From contig CAYNXB010000102.1 of assembly GCA_964401045.1 (NCBI GenBank), forward strand, positions 1-7,893: a DNA stretch of 7,893 nt. Direction: 5' to 3'. This stretch comes from CAYNXB01 sp964401045 (GTDB lineage: Bacteria; Pseudomonadota; Alphaproteobacteria; Sphingomonadales; Sphingomonadaceae). The position numbers were made by a program, and so were the translations under genes. The notes under the pieces are model-generated. The model saw nothing but the letters and a program-made list of their open reading frames with translations. It was not told the origin of the DNA and did no database searches. This document shows, piece by piece, positions 1 to 6,856 of this stretch; the stretch's first letter is position 1, and the number at the start of each line of letters is the position of its first letter.

Positions 1-498
1 ACCGAACAACGCCACCGAACTCCGACAGCCGGTGCCGACCCTCCACAAAAAGCGTGTTGCCGTACCCCCGAGCCACGCCACTGCCGCGGCGCGCTCAAAC
101 CAGGCTGTAAAGCTAAGACGCTCCGGCCCCACTCAATACAAATCCCAATAACAACCCCATCGATCACATAATGTGATCGAACGAAGCCTAAAACGCTCAG
201 ATTTCCGCCGGTTGGCGCAAGCGAGTGGAACTGAGCAAAACGCCGCACTCCCGCCAACGGACTGGAACATCGCTGAACCGGAGCGATCGGCTGGCAACAC
301 GCGATAGACAGGGATCAGCAAACCTGATCGAAACCGCCCGATCCGTTATTGGCACTGCCCCCGGTGCTTCCCTAGTCTCCGTCAGGGTCGATTACGGCCT
401 CAATAAGACGTAGAAGTCCGCAAGCGCGATTCAGGCTGCAAATTCGCCGGGCGTTGGCCACTCGTGCCGATGCCAAGTATTCGCCGAGGCAAGGGAGC
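1..498. other. left intergenic region, no supported gene
   Basis: No reading frame here has a convincing start, ribosome binding site or recognisable protein. Plus frame 2 is open from the left edge to a TAA at 149-151 and is fairly rich in G/C at third positions over its first 90 bases. It could be the tail of an upstream gene, but its translation is not recognisable. A minus-strand frame is also open from about 314 to the left edge, but has only GTG or TTG starts and no recognisable product. The clearest element is the palindrome at 160-180. The rest is the presumed 5' control region of the propeller gene; I could not place a convincing -35/-10 pair. Confidence 0.5.
160..180. promoter_or_regulatory. 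perfect 21-bp palindrome, candidate operator
   Basis: The arms TCGATCACAT (160-169) and ATGTGATCGA (171-180) are exact reverse complements around a single central A at 170. The core lies in a locally AT-rich stretch. With a one-base centre it suits binding by a dimeric repressor (MarR, GntR or IclR type) better than an RNA hairpin, which could not close a one-base loop. It lies about 320 bp before the propeller gene start, so it may serve that gene or a gene to the left of the window. The TCACA/TGTGA half-sites face the opposite way from a CRP site (TGTGA-N6-TCACA), so I do not call it CRP. The binding protein is unknown. Confidence 0.55.
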
Positions 499-1743
499 AT
501 GAACATTTCCTCGATATTGTCGATGACGACCGCACGTCGGACGGGCACGGCCCTGGCACTGATCATGAGCACCTTCGGAGGTGCCGCCATGGCTCAGTCG
601 GGAGCCGCGGCTCAGCCGGCAGAACCCACCTATCACAGCGGCGCTGCATCCCTCTGCACCGGTCCGGCCATACGCTGCCCGGGGTTCGAGATCGGCATCC
701 CGCAAGGCGACTACAACCTGTCGCTACGGTCCAAGGCGGATATCGACCTTCCCAACCCCTACGAGCGTGACGAAACCTGGCTGAAGATGCCGCCGGGCAA
801 AGGCACGCTGGGTTCGACCAGCGCTATCGACATCGATAGGGACGGCAAATCCGTCTGGATCGTCCGCCGCTGCGAAGTGAACGGCTGCTCCGACAGTCAC
901 GTCGATCCGGTCATGAAATTCGACGAGAACGGGAAGTTCGTGCGCTCCTTCGGCGCCGACATGATCGTCTACCCCCACGGAATGTGGGTGGACCAGGAAG
1001 GCAATGTCTGGGTGGCCGACACCCAGTCGAACATGGAATCACGCCGCGGCGTGGCGCCCCCGGCCGGGACGGTCCCCAACGGCAACCAGGTCCTGAAGTT
1101 CAGCCCGGATGGCAAGCTCCTGATGAAGCTGGGCACGCCGGGCGTCTACGGCCATGACAACAGCCATTTCAACCAGCCGTCGGACGTGATCACCGCGCCC
1201 AACGGTGACATCTTCGTGGCTGACGGCCACGAGTTGACCAACATGCCCTACCGCATCGTCAAGTTCGACAAGGCCGGCAATTACATCAAGGAATGGCCGC
1301 TGTGCGACGACGCCGGCGTCCAGACAAGCGACTGCAGCCACTCCCTGGCGATGGATTCCCAGGGCCGCCTGTTTGTCGCCGATCGTGGCAACAGTCGCAT
1401 CGTCATCTACGATCAGGATGGCAAGAAACTTGCCGTGTGGAAGCAGTTCGGGCGGCCCAGCGGGCTGTACATCGACAAGAACGACGTTCTCTACGCGGCC
1501 GACTCCGAATCCAGCGTCATCAGCGGCAACGCCTATGTTCGCGGCGTCCATGTGGGCGACGCAAAGACTGGCAAGGTCACCGCCTTCCTTCCCGACGTCC
1601 TGGGCAATCCCACGCCCTGGGCCCCGCTTAGGGGTACGACGGGCGCCGAGGGAGTCGCCACCGACGCGGCTGGCCACATCTTCACGTCGCAAGTCGCGCC
1701 ATTCGGCCAGATCGCCCGCTACAGCCGCAAGCCGGTGCCCTAA
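499..1743 (+). CDS. exported NHL/six-bladed beta-propeller protein, peptidyl-alpha-hydroxyglycine lyase-like
   Basis: This 414-residue protein has a signal peptide with a likely Sec cleavage AMA|Q after residue 32, so it should be periplasmic. NHL blades are visible as YPHGMWVD..GNVWVAD (from about 158), HFNQPSDVITAPNGDIFVAD (223-242), CSHSLAMDSQGRLFVAD (279-295), RPSGLYIDKNDVLYAAD and GAEGVATDAAGHIF (382-395). Their order and spacing match the lyase domain of peptidylglycine alpha-amidating monooxygenase, which cleaves alpha-hydroxyglycine with a zinc held by three His. Here H160 and H281 align with the first two ligands and R296 (VADR) with a conserved active-site Arg. The third His position reads E384. 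Three close Cys pairs (53/60, 125/130, 269/279) could form disulfides. ATG 499 is chosen over an in-frame TTG at 454 because it starts a clean signal peptide and has GAGG at 486-489. The true substrate is unknown; lactonase or another lyase activity is possible. Confidence 0.82.
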   Translation: MNISSILSMTTARRTGTALALIMSTFGGAAMAQSGAAAQPAEPTYHSGAASLCTGPAIRCPGFEIGIPQGDYNLSLRSKADIDLPNPYERDETWLKMPPGKGTLGSTSAIDIDRDGKSVWIVRRCEVNGCSDSHVDPVMKFDENGKFVRSFGADMIVYPHGMWVDQEGNVWVADTQSNMESRRGVAPPAGTVPNGNQVLKFSPDGKLLMKLGTPGVYGHDNSHFNQPSDVITAPNGDIFVADGHELTNMPYRIVKFDKAGNYIKEWPLCDDAGVQTSDCSHSLAMDSQGRLFVADRGNSRIVIYDQDGKKLAVWKQFGRPSGLYIDKNDVLYAADSESSVISGNAYVRGVHVGDAKTGKVTAFLPDVLGNPTPWAPLRGTTGAEGVATDAAGHIFTSQVAPFGQIARYSRKPVP

Positions 1744-1769
1744 CCCACACGCAGAACATTATTGCGTCA

Positions 1770-1794
1770 TCACCGGGGCCGCCCGCCCCGGTGA
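1770..1794. terminator. hairpin between convergent genes, probable bidirectional terminator
   Basis: A perfect 10-bp stem, TCACCGGGGC (1770-1779) with GCCCCGGTGA (1785-1794), encloses a 5-base loop. It lies 26 bases after the propeller stop and 36 bases after the aldolase stop on the other strand, so it can serve both genes. No U-tract follows on either strand, so it is not a textbook intrinsic terminator and may instead act by pausing or as a 3' stabiliser. Confidence 0.6.
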
Positions 1795-1830
1795 CCTGTG
1801 GTAATCGAGACGAGAATCATCGCGGTGTGA

Positions 1831-2526
1831 TCAGTCCCGCGCGGTTTCACGCGTGTAGCGCTCCTGATTTTCTGGACTGGGCGGATAGAGGCCCGGCAAT
1901 TGTTCGCCTGTCATAACCTTCGCTACGACCCAGCCATCGAACCGCTCGATCTCGGCGGCCTCTGCGACAACCCGCTCGGACAGCGCCTGCGGAACCACTA
2001 CCGCGCCGTCGCGGTCGGCGACGATCAGGTCGCCCGGAAACACGGTTACCCCGCCACAGGCAACCGGCAGTCCCCAATCCATGAAGGTCAGCCAGTTGTT
2101 CGGAGCCGGTGAAGCGGTGCCACGCGACCAGACCGACAGTCCGGACCGTTCAACGCCGACAATATCGCGAATAGCGCCATCGGTGACCATTCCGGTCACG
2201 CCACGCAGGGCCATGCGTGCGCACAGCACATCGCCGGCAACCCCGGCATCGGTGACTCCCATGGCGTCGATCACCGCGAAGCTGTCCGCTTCCATCTCCT
2301 CGATGGCGGCACGGGAGTTCTTGAGCCTGGCCAGGGCCGGACCGACGAGGTCTTCGCGCGCAGGGAGGAAGCGCATGGTGAAAGCCGTGCCGAAGCGGTT
2401 GGCGCCGCCACCAGCGATCGGCATTGCGCCGCGGATCCAGATATTGCGAAGGCCCAGCTTGAACAGGGCGCCAGCAATGGACGCGGTCGAGATTCGCGAC
2501 AGCGTTTTCTTCAATTCGGGCGCCAT
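1831..2526 (-). CDS. RraA-family class II pyruvate aldolase (4-hydroxy-4-methyl-2-oxoglutarate / 4-carboxy-4-hydroxy-2-oxoadipate aldolase type)
   Basis: This 231-residue cytoplasmic protein is of usual family length. It has the RraA-fold landmarks: an N-terminal STASIAGALFKLGL helix, RFGTAFTMRFLP near residues 44-55, GDVLCARMALRGVTGMVTDG (98-117), IRDI (119-122), and the C-terminal GEQLPGLYPPSPE. D99 and R120-D121 form the D-X20-R-D motif, which in HMG/CHA aldolases binds the divalent metal and pyruvate enolate. Such enzymes split 4-hydroxy-4-methyl-2-oxoglutarate or 4-carboxy-4-hydroxy-2-oxoadipate into pyruvate plus pyruvate or oxaloacetate, the last step of gallate and protocatechuate 4,5-cleavage, and often decarboxylate oxaloacetate. 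E. coli RraA, an RNase E inhibitor, lacks the full motif, so an enzyme is favoured. The ATG at 2526 has AGGGAG (2532-2537) five bases upstream. It is a single gene with no ring-cleavage partners in the window, so the substrate is open. Confidence 0.85.
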   Translation of the reverse strand: MAPELKKTLSRISTASIAGALFKLGLRNIWIRGAMPIAGGGANRFGTAFTMRFLPAREDLVGPALARLKNSRAAIEEMEADSFAVIDAMGVTDAGVAGDVLCARMALRGVTGMVTDGAIRDIVGVERSGLSVWSRGTASPAPNNWLTFMDWGLPVACGGVTVFPGDLIVADRDGAVVVPQALSERVVAEAAEIERFDGWVVAKVMTGEQLPGLYPPSPENQERYTRETARD

Positions 2527-2693
2527 GGGTTCTCCCTATCGAGGCGGAAGGCGATCTCTCGAGGGACTGGTCGCGGGGGAACTTCCGTTGCCTCCCGCTG
2601 CCTGCAGACCGCCCGGGTCGGCCGCGAAATGGCAGACCGCGCCGCCGCTCGCCACACGTATTCAAATGGGTTTCGATGCCGAAAGTGGCGAGA

Positions 2694-2714
2694 GCGATCA
2701 GCGATTGGCATTGC
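2694..2714. promoter_or_regulatory. candidate LysR-type binding site (GCGAT-N11-ATTGC)
   Basis: The arms GCGAT (2694-2698) and ATTGC (2710-2714) are separated by exactly 11 bases, giving the T-N11-A pattern inside an interrupted dyad that LysR-type regulators recognise. It lies 168-188 bp upstream of the aldolase start and 545 bp upstream of the receptor start. Nearly the same arms at the same spacing recur at 6841-6861 before the cytochrome gene. When that second site is reverse-complemented, 14 of 21 positions agree, including a central GCG. The regulator encoded from 7218 is the obvious candidate to bind. Confidence 0.45.
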
Positions 2715-2969
2715 TCGACCGAGCGGGCTCATCCAGCACCCCCGCCTTTGAAATAGAGGTCAAGGCGGGCCTTCCCGCCATACAAGAGCAACGTAAGAAG
2801 TTCATGCCCCGGTCCGTATCGCTCTGGGCGCCCCAAGGTCATGCAAGCTACTGCCGGAAATCTTTCCGCCCACCACGAAGCCAGCCGGTTCGGCGCTCAT
2901 AATGGCTTCCAACCATTTTCACAGGAAATAGCGCTTTTTTGCCAAGACCGGTTAGATGATACTCAAAAA

Positions 2970-2983
2970 TGTAAGCGCATCCA
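2970..2983. promoter_or_regulatory. candidate LacI-family operator
   Basis: TGTAAGCGCATCCA fits the LacI/GalR-type consensus TGNAANCGNTTNCA with one mismatch (A for T at position 10) and carries the hallmark central CG. It lies about 275 bp before the receptor start in the AT-rich part of the divergent region. LacI-family regulators often control TonB-dependent receptors for sugars in this group of bacteria, but none is encoded in this window. A chance match is quite possible. Confidence 0.28.
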
Positions 2984-3123
2984 TAAATCCATTTCGATCG
3001 ATTACGCGAATTACTTCGTCACTTCGCAAGTTCGACCTCACCAAATACTTGCCCCCTCCTCGACGTCTGCGTCCTGCGCTGGAGAGACCACCCGCACTGA
3101 TAGCAGATCCTGATCATTCCGCA

Positions 3124-3139
3124 GAAAATTACGATTTTC
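3124..3139. repeat. 16-bp inverted repeat upstream of TonB receptor
   Basis: GAAAAT (3124-3129) and ATTTTC (3134-3139) are perfect reverse complements separated by TACG. The element lies 120-135 bp before the receptor start, a plausible operator position. The 6-bp AT-rich arms would make a weak RNA hairpin, so a DNA-level role is more likely if it has one. Confidence 0.35.
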
Positions 3140-3258
3140 CGATGGAAGCAGGTTTGGCCACTATTCTGTTGCGGTGGGTGTTACGCGAGATCCCCGCCGA
3201 ATTAGGTCGCAAAGAAAAGACGTACATCAGCGGTGCCTGATAAAGTGGGGGAGTAATC

Positions 3259-6096
3259 ATGAGCTTAAGAATTCGCACGCGTGCAAGCGCGTTCATGCTT
3301 TTGGGAACCGGGCTTGGCGCCATGAGTGTGGCGATCGCCAGCCCCGCCTTTGCCCAAGACGCGCCCGCGGCGGCGGCAGACCAGGGCACGGAGATCGTCG
3401 TTACCGGCGCTCGTGCCTCGGTCGGCAGCGCTCTCGAACTGAAGCGGACCGCCACCTCGCTGCAGGAATCGATCGTCGCCGAGGACATCGGCAAGCTTCC
3501 TGACAACAACGTCGTGGAATCGCTGCAGCACGTCACAGGCGTCTCGATCATTCGCGACAGCGCCGAGCCCAGCACGGTCCTCATCCGCGGCTTGCCGGAT
3601 ATTTCGACGACGCTGAGTGGCCGCCAGATCTTCACGAGTTCCAGCCGCTCCATTTCGTTGCCGGACTTTCCCGCCGAGTTGCTGGCGCGCGTGGACGTCA
3701 AGAAGGCGCCCGAAGCCAGCGATATCGAGGGCGGCATTGCCGGCGTGATCAACGTGGAGCTGCATCGCCCGCTCGACTTCCCGGGCCTGCAGATCGCCGG
3801 TTCGCTCAAGGGCAGCTATGGTTCGCTCAGCAAGAAGGTTTCGCCCCAGGCCAGCCTCTTGTTGAGCAACCGCTGGGATACCGGCGCCGGTGAATTCGGC
3901 ATCCTCGTCAACGCGGCGTATAGCGACCGCACCACCAGGCAGGACCGGATTCAGAATCAAAATCAGCCGTGGAGGCAATTCACCCCTGCCGACAATGCCG
4001 GCAGCGGCCCAGCCACCGGCGTTCCGGCGGGCAAAGTCGCCTATCCCGGTACCGTGCTCCTGGGTCAGAACAATGCCGAGGTTAAGCGGACCACGGTCAG
4101 CTCATCGCTGCAATGGCGATCGAACAGCGGCGCGGTGGAAGCCCATCTGGACTATTTCTACGCGGGGCTGGACACGTTCAGCGGCGGCGATGTGAACGTG
4201 ATCCTGATGGCCACCTGTCCTAGCGCGACCGGGAACCAGGCTTTCCCTGGTACCAATATCGGCCAAGTCCTGAATAGCGGCTGCTACGGCCTGACGTCGA
4301 TGCAGGCGCGTAAGGCCAAGGAAGACACGCACCAATTCGCAGCCGGCCTGAACTGGGAAGCCAGTGATCGTCTGACGGTGAAGGCGCAAGGCAACTACAC
4401 CACGTCGAAGGACCGTTCGGACTCGGCAATTGTCGACGCGCAGTATAACTACGGCCCGGACGGCGTGACAGTCACCGTAAACCCGTACGGCGATGGTGGT
4501 TACGTCGTCGACCAGCCGGGCAATCCCCAGGCGAGCCCCGACACCTATCTCGATCAGTGGTATGACTTTGTCACTCCACGCAAGGGCCATGAATATTCGG
4601 GCCGCATCGATGTGAACTACGTCACCTCGGACGAAGGCCTCCTGCGCTCGGTGGACCTCGGTTATCGGTACAACACCCGCCAGGCGACGTCCGACCAGGC
4701 CGGGACCGGCCTGAACTGCGCGAGCGCCATTGGCTTCGGCCTCAACGGCGGCAGCGATCCCTATAACAAATATCGCCAGCTTGCCGCGAACAGCGAAGCC
4801 TGCACGGCTTATCGGAACGAGTCCTCGCCGCAGCCCTACGCGGGGCAGGGTGCCATTCGCTCAGTTGGCGGTATCTCGTATGCCGATCTCGGGTCTGACT
4901 CCTATCACTCGACCAAGGGCAGCTTCTTCGACGGCAGATACGGCACGGTCAGCTGGGTCAACCTGGATCAGGCCTGGATTTTCGACAACCTCGAGAAAGT
5001 GCGGAACCTGTTCGGCTACAGCGGCCAGCAGGATTTCATCCCGAGCCAGCATTTCGACGTCAAGGAAACCAGCAACGCCCTCTATGGCAAGGTGAACTAC
5101 GGCATCGACTTCGCCAATGGCATGGTCCTGGACGGCAACTTCGGCGTTCGGATGATCAGGACCACCCTGGAGGAAGGCGGCTTCTCGTCGAAATACGTCC
5201 CGCTCGATCCCAGCGTGCCGGCAAACCAGGGTGCGAACGCGACTTGCATCACCTGCCTGGTCTACACACGGACCGACGGCAAGGTGACGGACACCCAGTG
5301 GCTGCCCAGCTTCAACGCGCGGTTGGAGCTGCTGGATGGCCTCTATGCCCGTGCGTCCTGGAGCAAGACGGTTACCCGTCCGACATTCGCGCAGCTCAAT
5401 CCCGGAGAAACCGTCAACTCGCCGACGGCGACCATTCGGGGCAGTATTACGAGCGGCAACCCCGATCTCGCGCCGGTCAAGTCCACCAACTATGACTTGG
5501 ACCTGACCTACTACTGGGGCGGGGTGAACCATATCGGCGCCTCGATCTTCTATCGTCAGGTGGATGGTTATATCCAGACCCAGACGACGGTGGTTCAGAT
5601 CAATGGCGACGACTACAACCGGAATCGCCCGGAAAACTACCAGAATGCCACCATCAAGGGCATCGAAGCCGGTTACTCGCAGTTCCTGGATTTCCTGCCC
5701 GGGTTCCTCAGCGGGTTCGGCTGGGACGTGAACGCCACCTATATCGAGGCGCCGTTCGTTAACGTTCCGAAGTTCCACGCAAACCTGACAGGTATTTACG
5801 AGAAGGGTCCGATCTCCCTCCGGCTGTCATACACCTATAACAGCCCTTACCTCGTCGGAAACTTCACCGGAGGCGTGCAGCCCCAGCAACGATGGGCGAG
5901 CGTCCGCGAGAACATGGACTTCTCGGCGAACTATCGCTTCAACGACAATGTGACGGTGTCGTTCGACGTTGCCAACCTGCTTGACAACTACCAGCGGCAG
6001 AGTGCCGGCAAGGGCGCCGAGAACGAGCTGCTTTATGCCGCGGACCTTTCCCGGTTCGACACGGTCTACTCGCTGGGCGTACGCTTCAAGATGTAA
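3259..6096 (+). CDS. TonB-dependent outer-membrane receptor (Xanthomonas/Caulobacter/sphingomonad type)
   Basis: This 945-residue receptor imports a substrate across the outer membrane using TonB/ExbBD energy. It has a signal peptide with likely cleavage AFA|Q after residue 32, then a TonB box EIVVTG at 45-50. A plug domain follows at roughly 60-180, with LQESIVAEDIGKLPDNNVVE, TGVSIIRD, VLIRGLPD, GRQIFTSS, DFPAELLARVDV and EGGIAGVINV, all typical of the TonB-Xanth-Caul family. A 22-strand barrel should fill the rest; SGNPDLAPVKSTNYDL near 735 and NVTVSFDVANLLDNY near the end are standard barrel landmarks. There is no N-terminal STN signalling domain, so no sigma/anti-sigma control is implied. 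Several Cys pairs lie in loop-like segments (for example TCITC). The last strand ends VRFKM rather than in the usual aromatic residue. ATG 3259 has GGGGGAG (3247-3253) five bases upstream. The substrate is unknown. Confidence 0.93.
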   Translation: MSLRIRTRASAFMLLGTGLGAMSVAIASPAFAQDAPAAAADQGTEIVVTGARASVGSALELKRTATSLQESIVAEDIGKLPDNNVVESLQHVTGVSIIRDSAEPSTVLIRGLPDISTTLSGRQIFTSSSRSISLPDFPAELLARVDVKKAPEASDIEGGIAGVINVELHRPLDFPGLQIAGSLKGSYGSLSKKVSPQASLLLSNRWDTGAGEFGILVNAAYSDRTTRQDRIQNQNQPWRQFTPADNAGSGPATGVPAGKVAYPGTVLLGQNNAEVKRTTVSSSLQWRSNSGAVEAHLDYFYAGLDTFSGGDVNVILMATCPSATGNQAFPGTNIGQVLNSGCYGLTSMQARKAKEDTHQFAAGLNWEASDRLTVKAQGNYTTSKDRSDSAIVDAQYNYGPDGVTVTVNPYGDGGYVVDQPGNPQASPDTYLDQWYDFVTPRKGHEYSGRIDVNYVTSDEGLLRSVDLGYRYNTRQATSDQAGTGLNCASAIGFGLNGGSDPYNKYRQLAANSEACTAYRNESSPQPYAGQGAIRSVGGISYADLGSDSYHSTKGSFFDGRYGTVSWVNLDQAWIFDNLEKVRNLFGYSGQQDFIPSQHFDVKETSNALYGKVNYGIDFANGMVLDGNFGVRMIRTTLEEGGFSSKYVPLDPSVPANQGANATCITCLVYTRTDGKVTDTQWLPSFNARLELLDGLYARASWSKTVTRPTFAQLNPGETVNSPTATIRGSITSGNPDLAPVKSTNYDLDLTYYWGGVNHIGASIFYRQVDGYIQTQTTVVQINGDDYNRNRPENYQNATIKGIEAGYSQFLDFLPGFLSGFGWDVNATYIEAPFVNVPKFHANLTGIYEKGPISLRLSYTYNSPYLVGNFTGGVQPQQRWASVRENMDFSANYRFNDNVTVSFDVANLLDNYQRQSAGKGAENELLYAADLSRFDTVYSLGVRFKM

Positions 6097-6109
6097 TTTG
6101 ACTTCCGAT

Positions 6110-6144
6110 TGCAAGGCGGGGGGCCGCAAGCTCGCCGCCTTGCA
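6110..6144 (+). terminator. first hairpin after the receptor gene
   Basis: GCAAGGCGG (6111-6119) pairs with CCGCCTTGC (6135-6143), with a further T-A pair outside, around a 15-base GC-rich loop. It lies 14 bases after the receptor stop and 20 bases before the stronger hairpin at 6164-6194. No U-tract follows, so it probably protects the 3' end or helps termination rather than acting alone. Confidence 0.45.
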
Positions 6145-6163
6145 GGCGGAACCTGTGAATCGC

Positions 6164-6194
6164 AACGGCGGCCTGTTTTGAACAGGCCGCCGTT
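6164..6194 (+). terminator. strong rho-independent terminator of the receptor gene
   Basis: A perfect 14-bp stem, AACGGCGGCCTGTT (6164-6177) with AACAGGCCGCCGTT (6181-6194), encloses a 3-base loop. The descending arm runs into TTTT (6193-6196) and then GCG, giving a short U-tract for plus-strand transcripts. It should end the receptor message and isolate it from the convergent cytochrome gene, whose stop is 183 bases further on. Confidence 0.82.
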
Positions 6195-6377
6195 TTGCGT
6201 CGACGTACCAAAATCAAAATCCGCACTCAGGCGGCGGTTCGACCAGGCGCTTCATTCTGTATCCGACGGGCGCACCGCAACAGCCGCCTGGCGGGACCAG
6301 ATCGCCGACTTTGCGCCTGCAATCGATGCTGCATTATCCGCGTGGCGGCGAAGAGGACGCGAACTTCGTCGCGGTCT

Positions 6378-6749
6378 TTATTTCTTGGTATTGTGCGCCG
6401 TTTGAGCGGGGCCAGCGGTGTTGCTCCCGGCGCCCGCAGGAGCCGAGGCAGCACCATCGGCCGATGCCTTGCCCAGGTACGTTCCGAGGTAGGTCACAAC
6501 CTCGTTATACTGATCTTCGGTCAGCGAATCTCCATTCGCGATCATGCGACTGACAACATCGCTCCATTCCTCCGGCGACCTGCGCTGCGCCGTGATCAGC
6601 TCAGAGGCATGGCAGCCGGTGCAGTTTTCCGACACGAATGCTTTACCGGGACCGTCGGGCAGTTCAGGTGCCTGGGCGCTTACGCCCAGCGGAAAGAGAA
6701 TGCTGGCGCCTGCGACGCCCAGTGTGAACGCGGCTTTCAAACACTTCAT
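6378..6749 (-). CDS. small periplasmic monohaem cytochrome c
   Basis: This 123-residue protein has a signal peptide with likely cleavage VSA|Q after residue 25 and one haem-attachment motif CTGCH (43-47), where C43 and C46 bind haem and H47 is the proximal ligand. M69 is the only Met after the haem motif, so it is the likely distal ligand. Its segment RSPEEWSDVVSRM is typical of small cytochromes that accept electrons from periplasmic dehydrogenases. The folded part runs to about residue 94; the remaining 30 residues are an Ala/Ser/Gly/Thr-rich, probably disordered tail ending KK. The gene stands alone and converges on the receptor gene. No dehydrogenase partner is encoded in the window. The start at 6749 has only a weak ribosome binding site (GCGAG about 8 bases upstream). 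The upstream DNA carries repeats and a LysR-type dyad, suggesting regulated expression. Confidence 0.9.
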   Translation of the reverse strand: MKCLKAAFTLGVAGASILFPLGVSAQAPELPDGPGKAFVSENCTGCHASELITAQRRSPEEWSDVVSRMIANGDSLTEDQYNEVVTYLGTYLGKASADGAASAPAGAGSNTAGPAQTAHNTKK

Positions 6750-6761
6750 AGATCAAACTCG

Positions 6762-6786
6762 CATTGCCGATCGCCCGGACGCAATG
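6762..6786. repeat. inverted repeat CATTGC-N13-GCAATG at the cytochrome promoter
   Basis: CATTGC (6762-6767) and GCAATG (6781-6786) are perfect reverse complements 13 bases apart, 13-37 bp before the cytochrome start codon. The right arm GCAAT is followed, 11 bases later, by ATAAC (6797-6801), so it also fits T-N11-A and could be a weaker LysR contact site near the promoter. It uses the same half-site word as the dyad at 6841-6861. Confidence 0.35.
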
Positions 6787-6797
6787 GCTTCCACGGA

Positions 6798-6856
6798 TAA
6801 CCGCCAGAGCCAGTCGCCCTCCGTATCCTGCTTAGAAGCCGCAATATTAACCGCCA
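6798..6856. repeat. 9-bp direct repeat TAACCGCCA, 50 bp apart
   Basis: Identical TAACCGCCA words start at 6798 and 6848, exactly 50 bp apart (close to five helical turns), both upstream of the cytochrome gene. The second copy lies inside the LysR-type dyad. Phased repeats of this kind are common where a regulator binds cooperatively at two places or loops DNA, but this is inference from spacing only. Confidence 0.4.

Larger units (their letters stand above)
2527..3258. other. 732-bp divergent control region between aldolase and TonB receptor
   Basis: No protein-coding gene is supported here. A 273-codon plus frame (2081-2902) is largely antisense to the aldolase, and a 90-codon frame (2841-3113) lacks a good ribosome binding site and resembles nothing known. 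From about 2890 the base composition becomes more AT-rich, as expected of a promoter region. It holds a LysR-type dyad (2694-2714), a LacI-type half-palindrome (2970-2983), three ACTTCG-like words at 8-bp steps (3013-3034), and an inverted repeat (3124-3139). A short hairpin, GGCGGG/CCCGCC, lies at 2764-2779. I could not place confident -35/-10 elements for either gene. Confidence 0.6.

Noticed and set aside
160..180. CRP/FNR site
   Set aside because: The TCACA and TGTGA half-sites are in the reverse order and too close together for CRP-type binding.
426..446. GCGAT-N11-ATTCG, a possible third LysR-type site just before the propeller gene
   Set aside because: The left arm and T-N11-A spacing fit, but the right arm ends CG instead of GC and breaks the dyad; too weak to count as a third copy without conservation data.
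1039..1692. 217-codon minus-strand frame inside the propeller gene
   Set aside because: Antisense shadow of a frame with clear NHL repeats.
2081..2902. 273-codon plus-strand open frame over the aldolase and its upstream region
   Set aside because: Most of it is antisense to the well-supported aldolase, the translation is low-complexity Pro/Arg/Ser-rich with no recognisable domain, and it has no good ribosome binding site.
2841..3113. 90-codon plus-strand frame in the divergent region
   Set aside because: Only AAGG too close to its ATG as a ribosome binding site, unrecognisable product, and it spans the AT-rich stretch with operator-like sites.
4861..5778. 305-codon minus-strand frame inside the receptor gene
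   Set aside because: A shadow of the GC-rich receptor frame; its Val/Arg/Asp-rich translation matches no family, while the plus frame is unambiguous.
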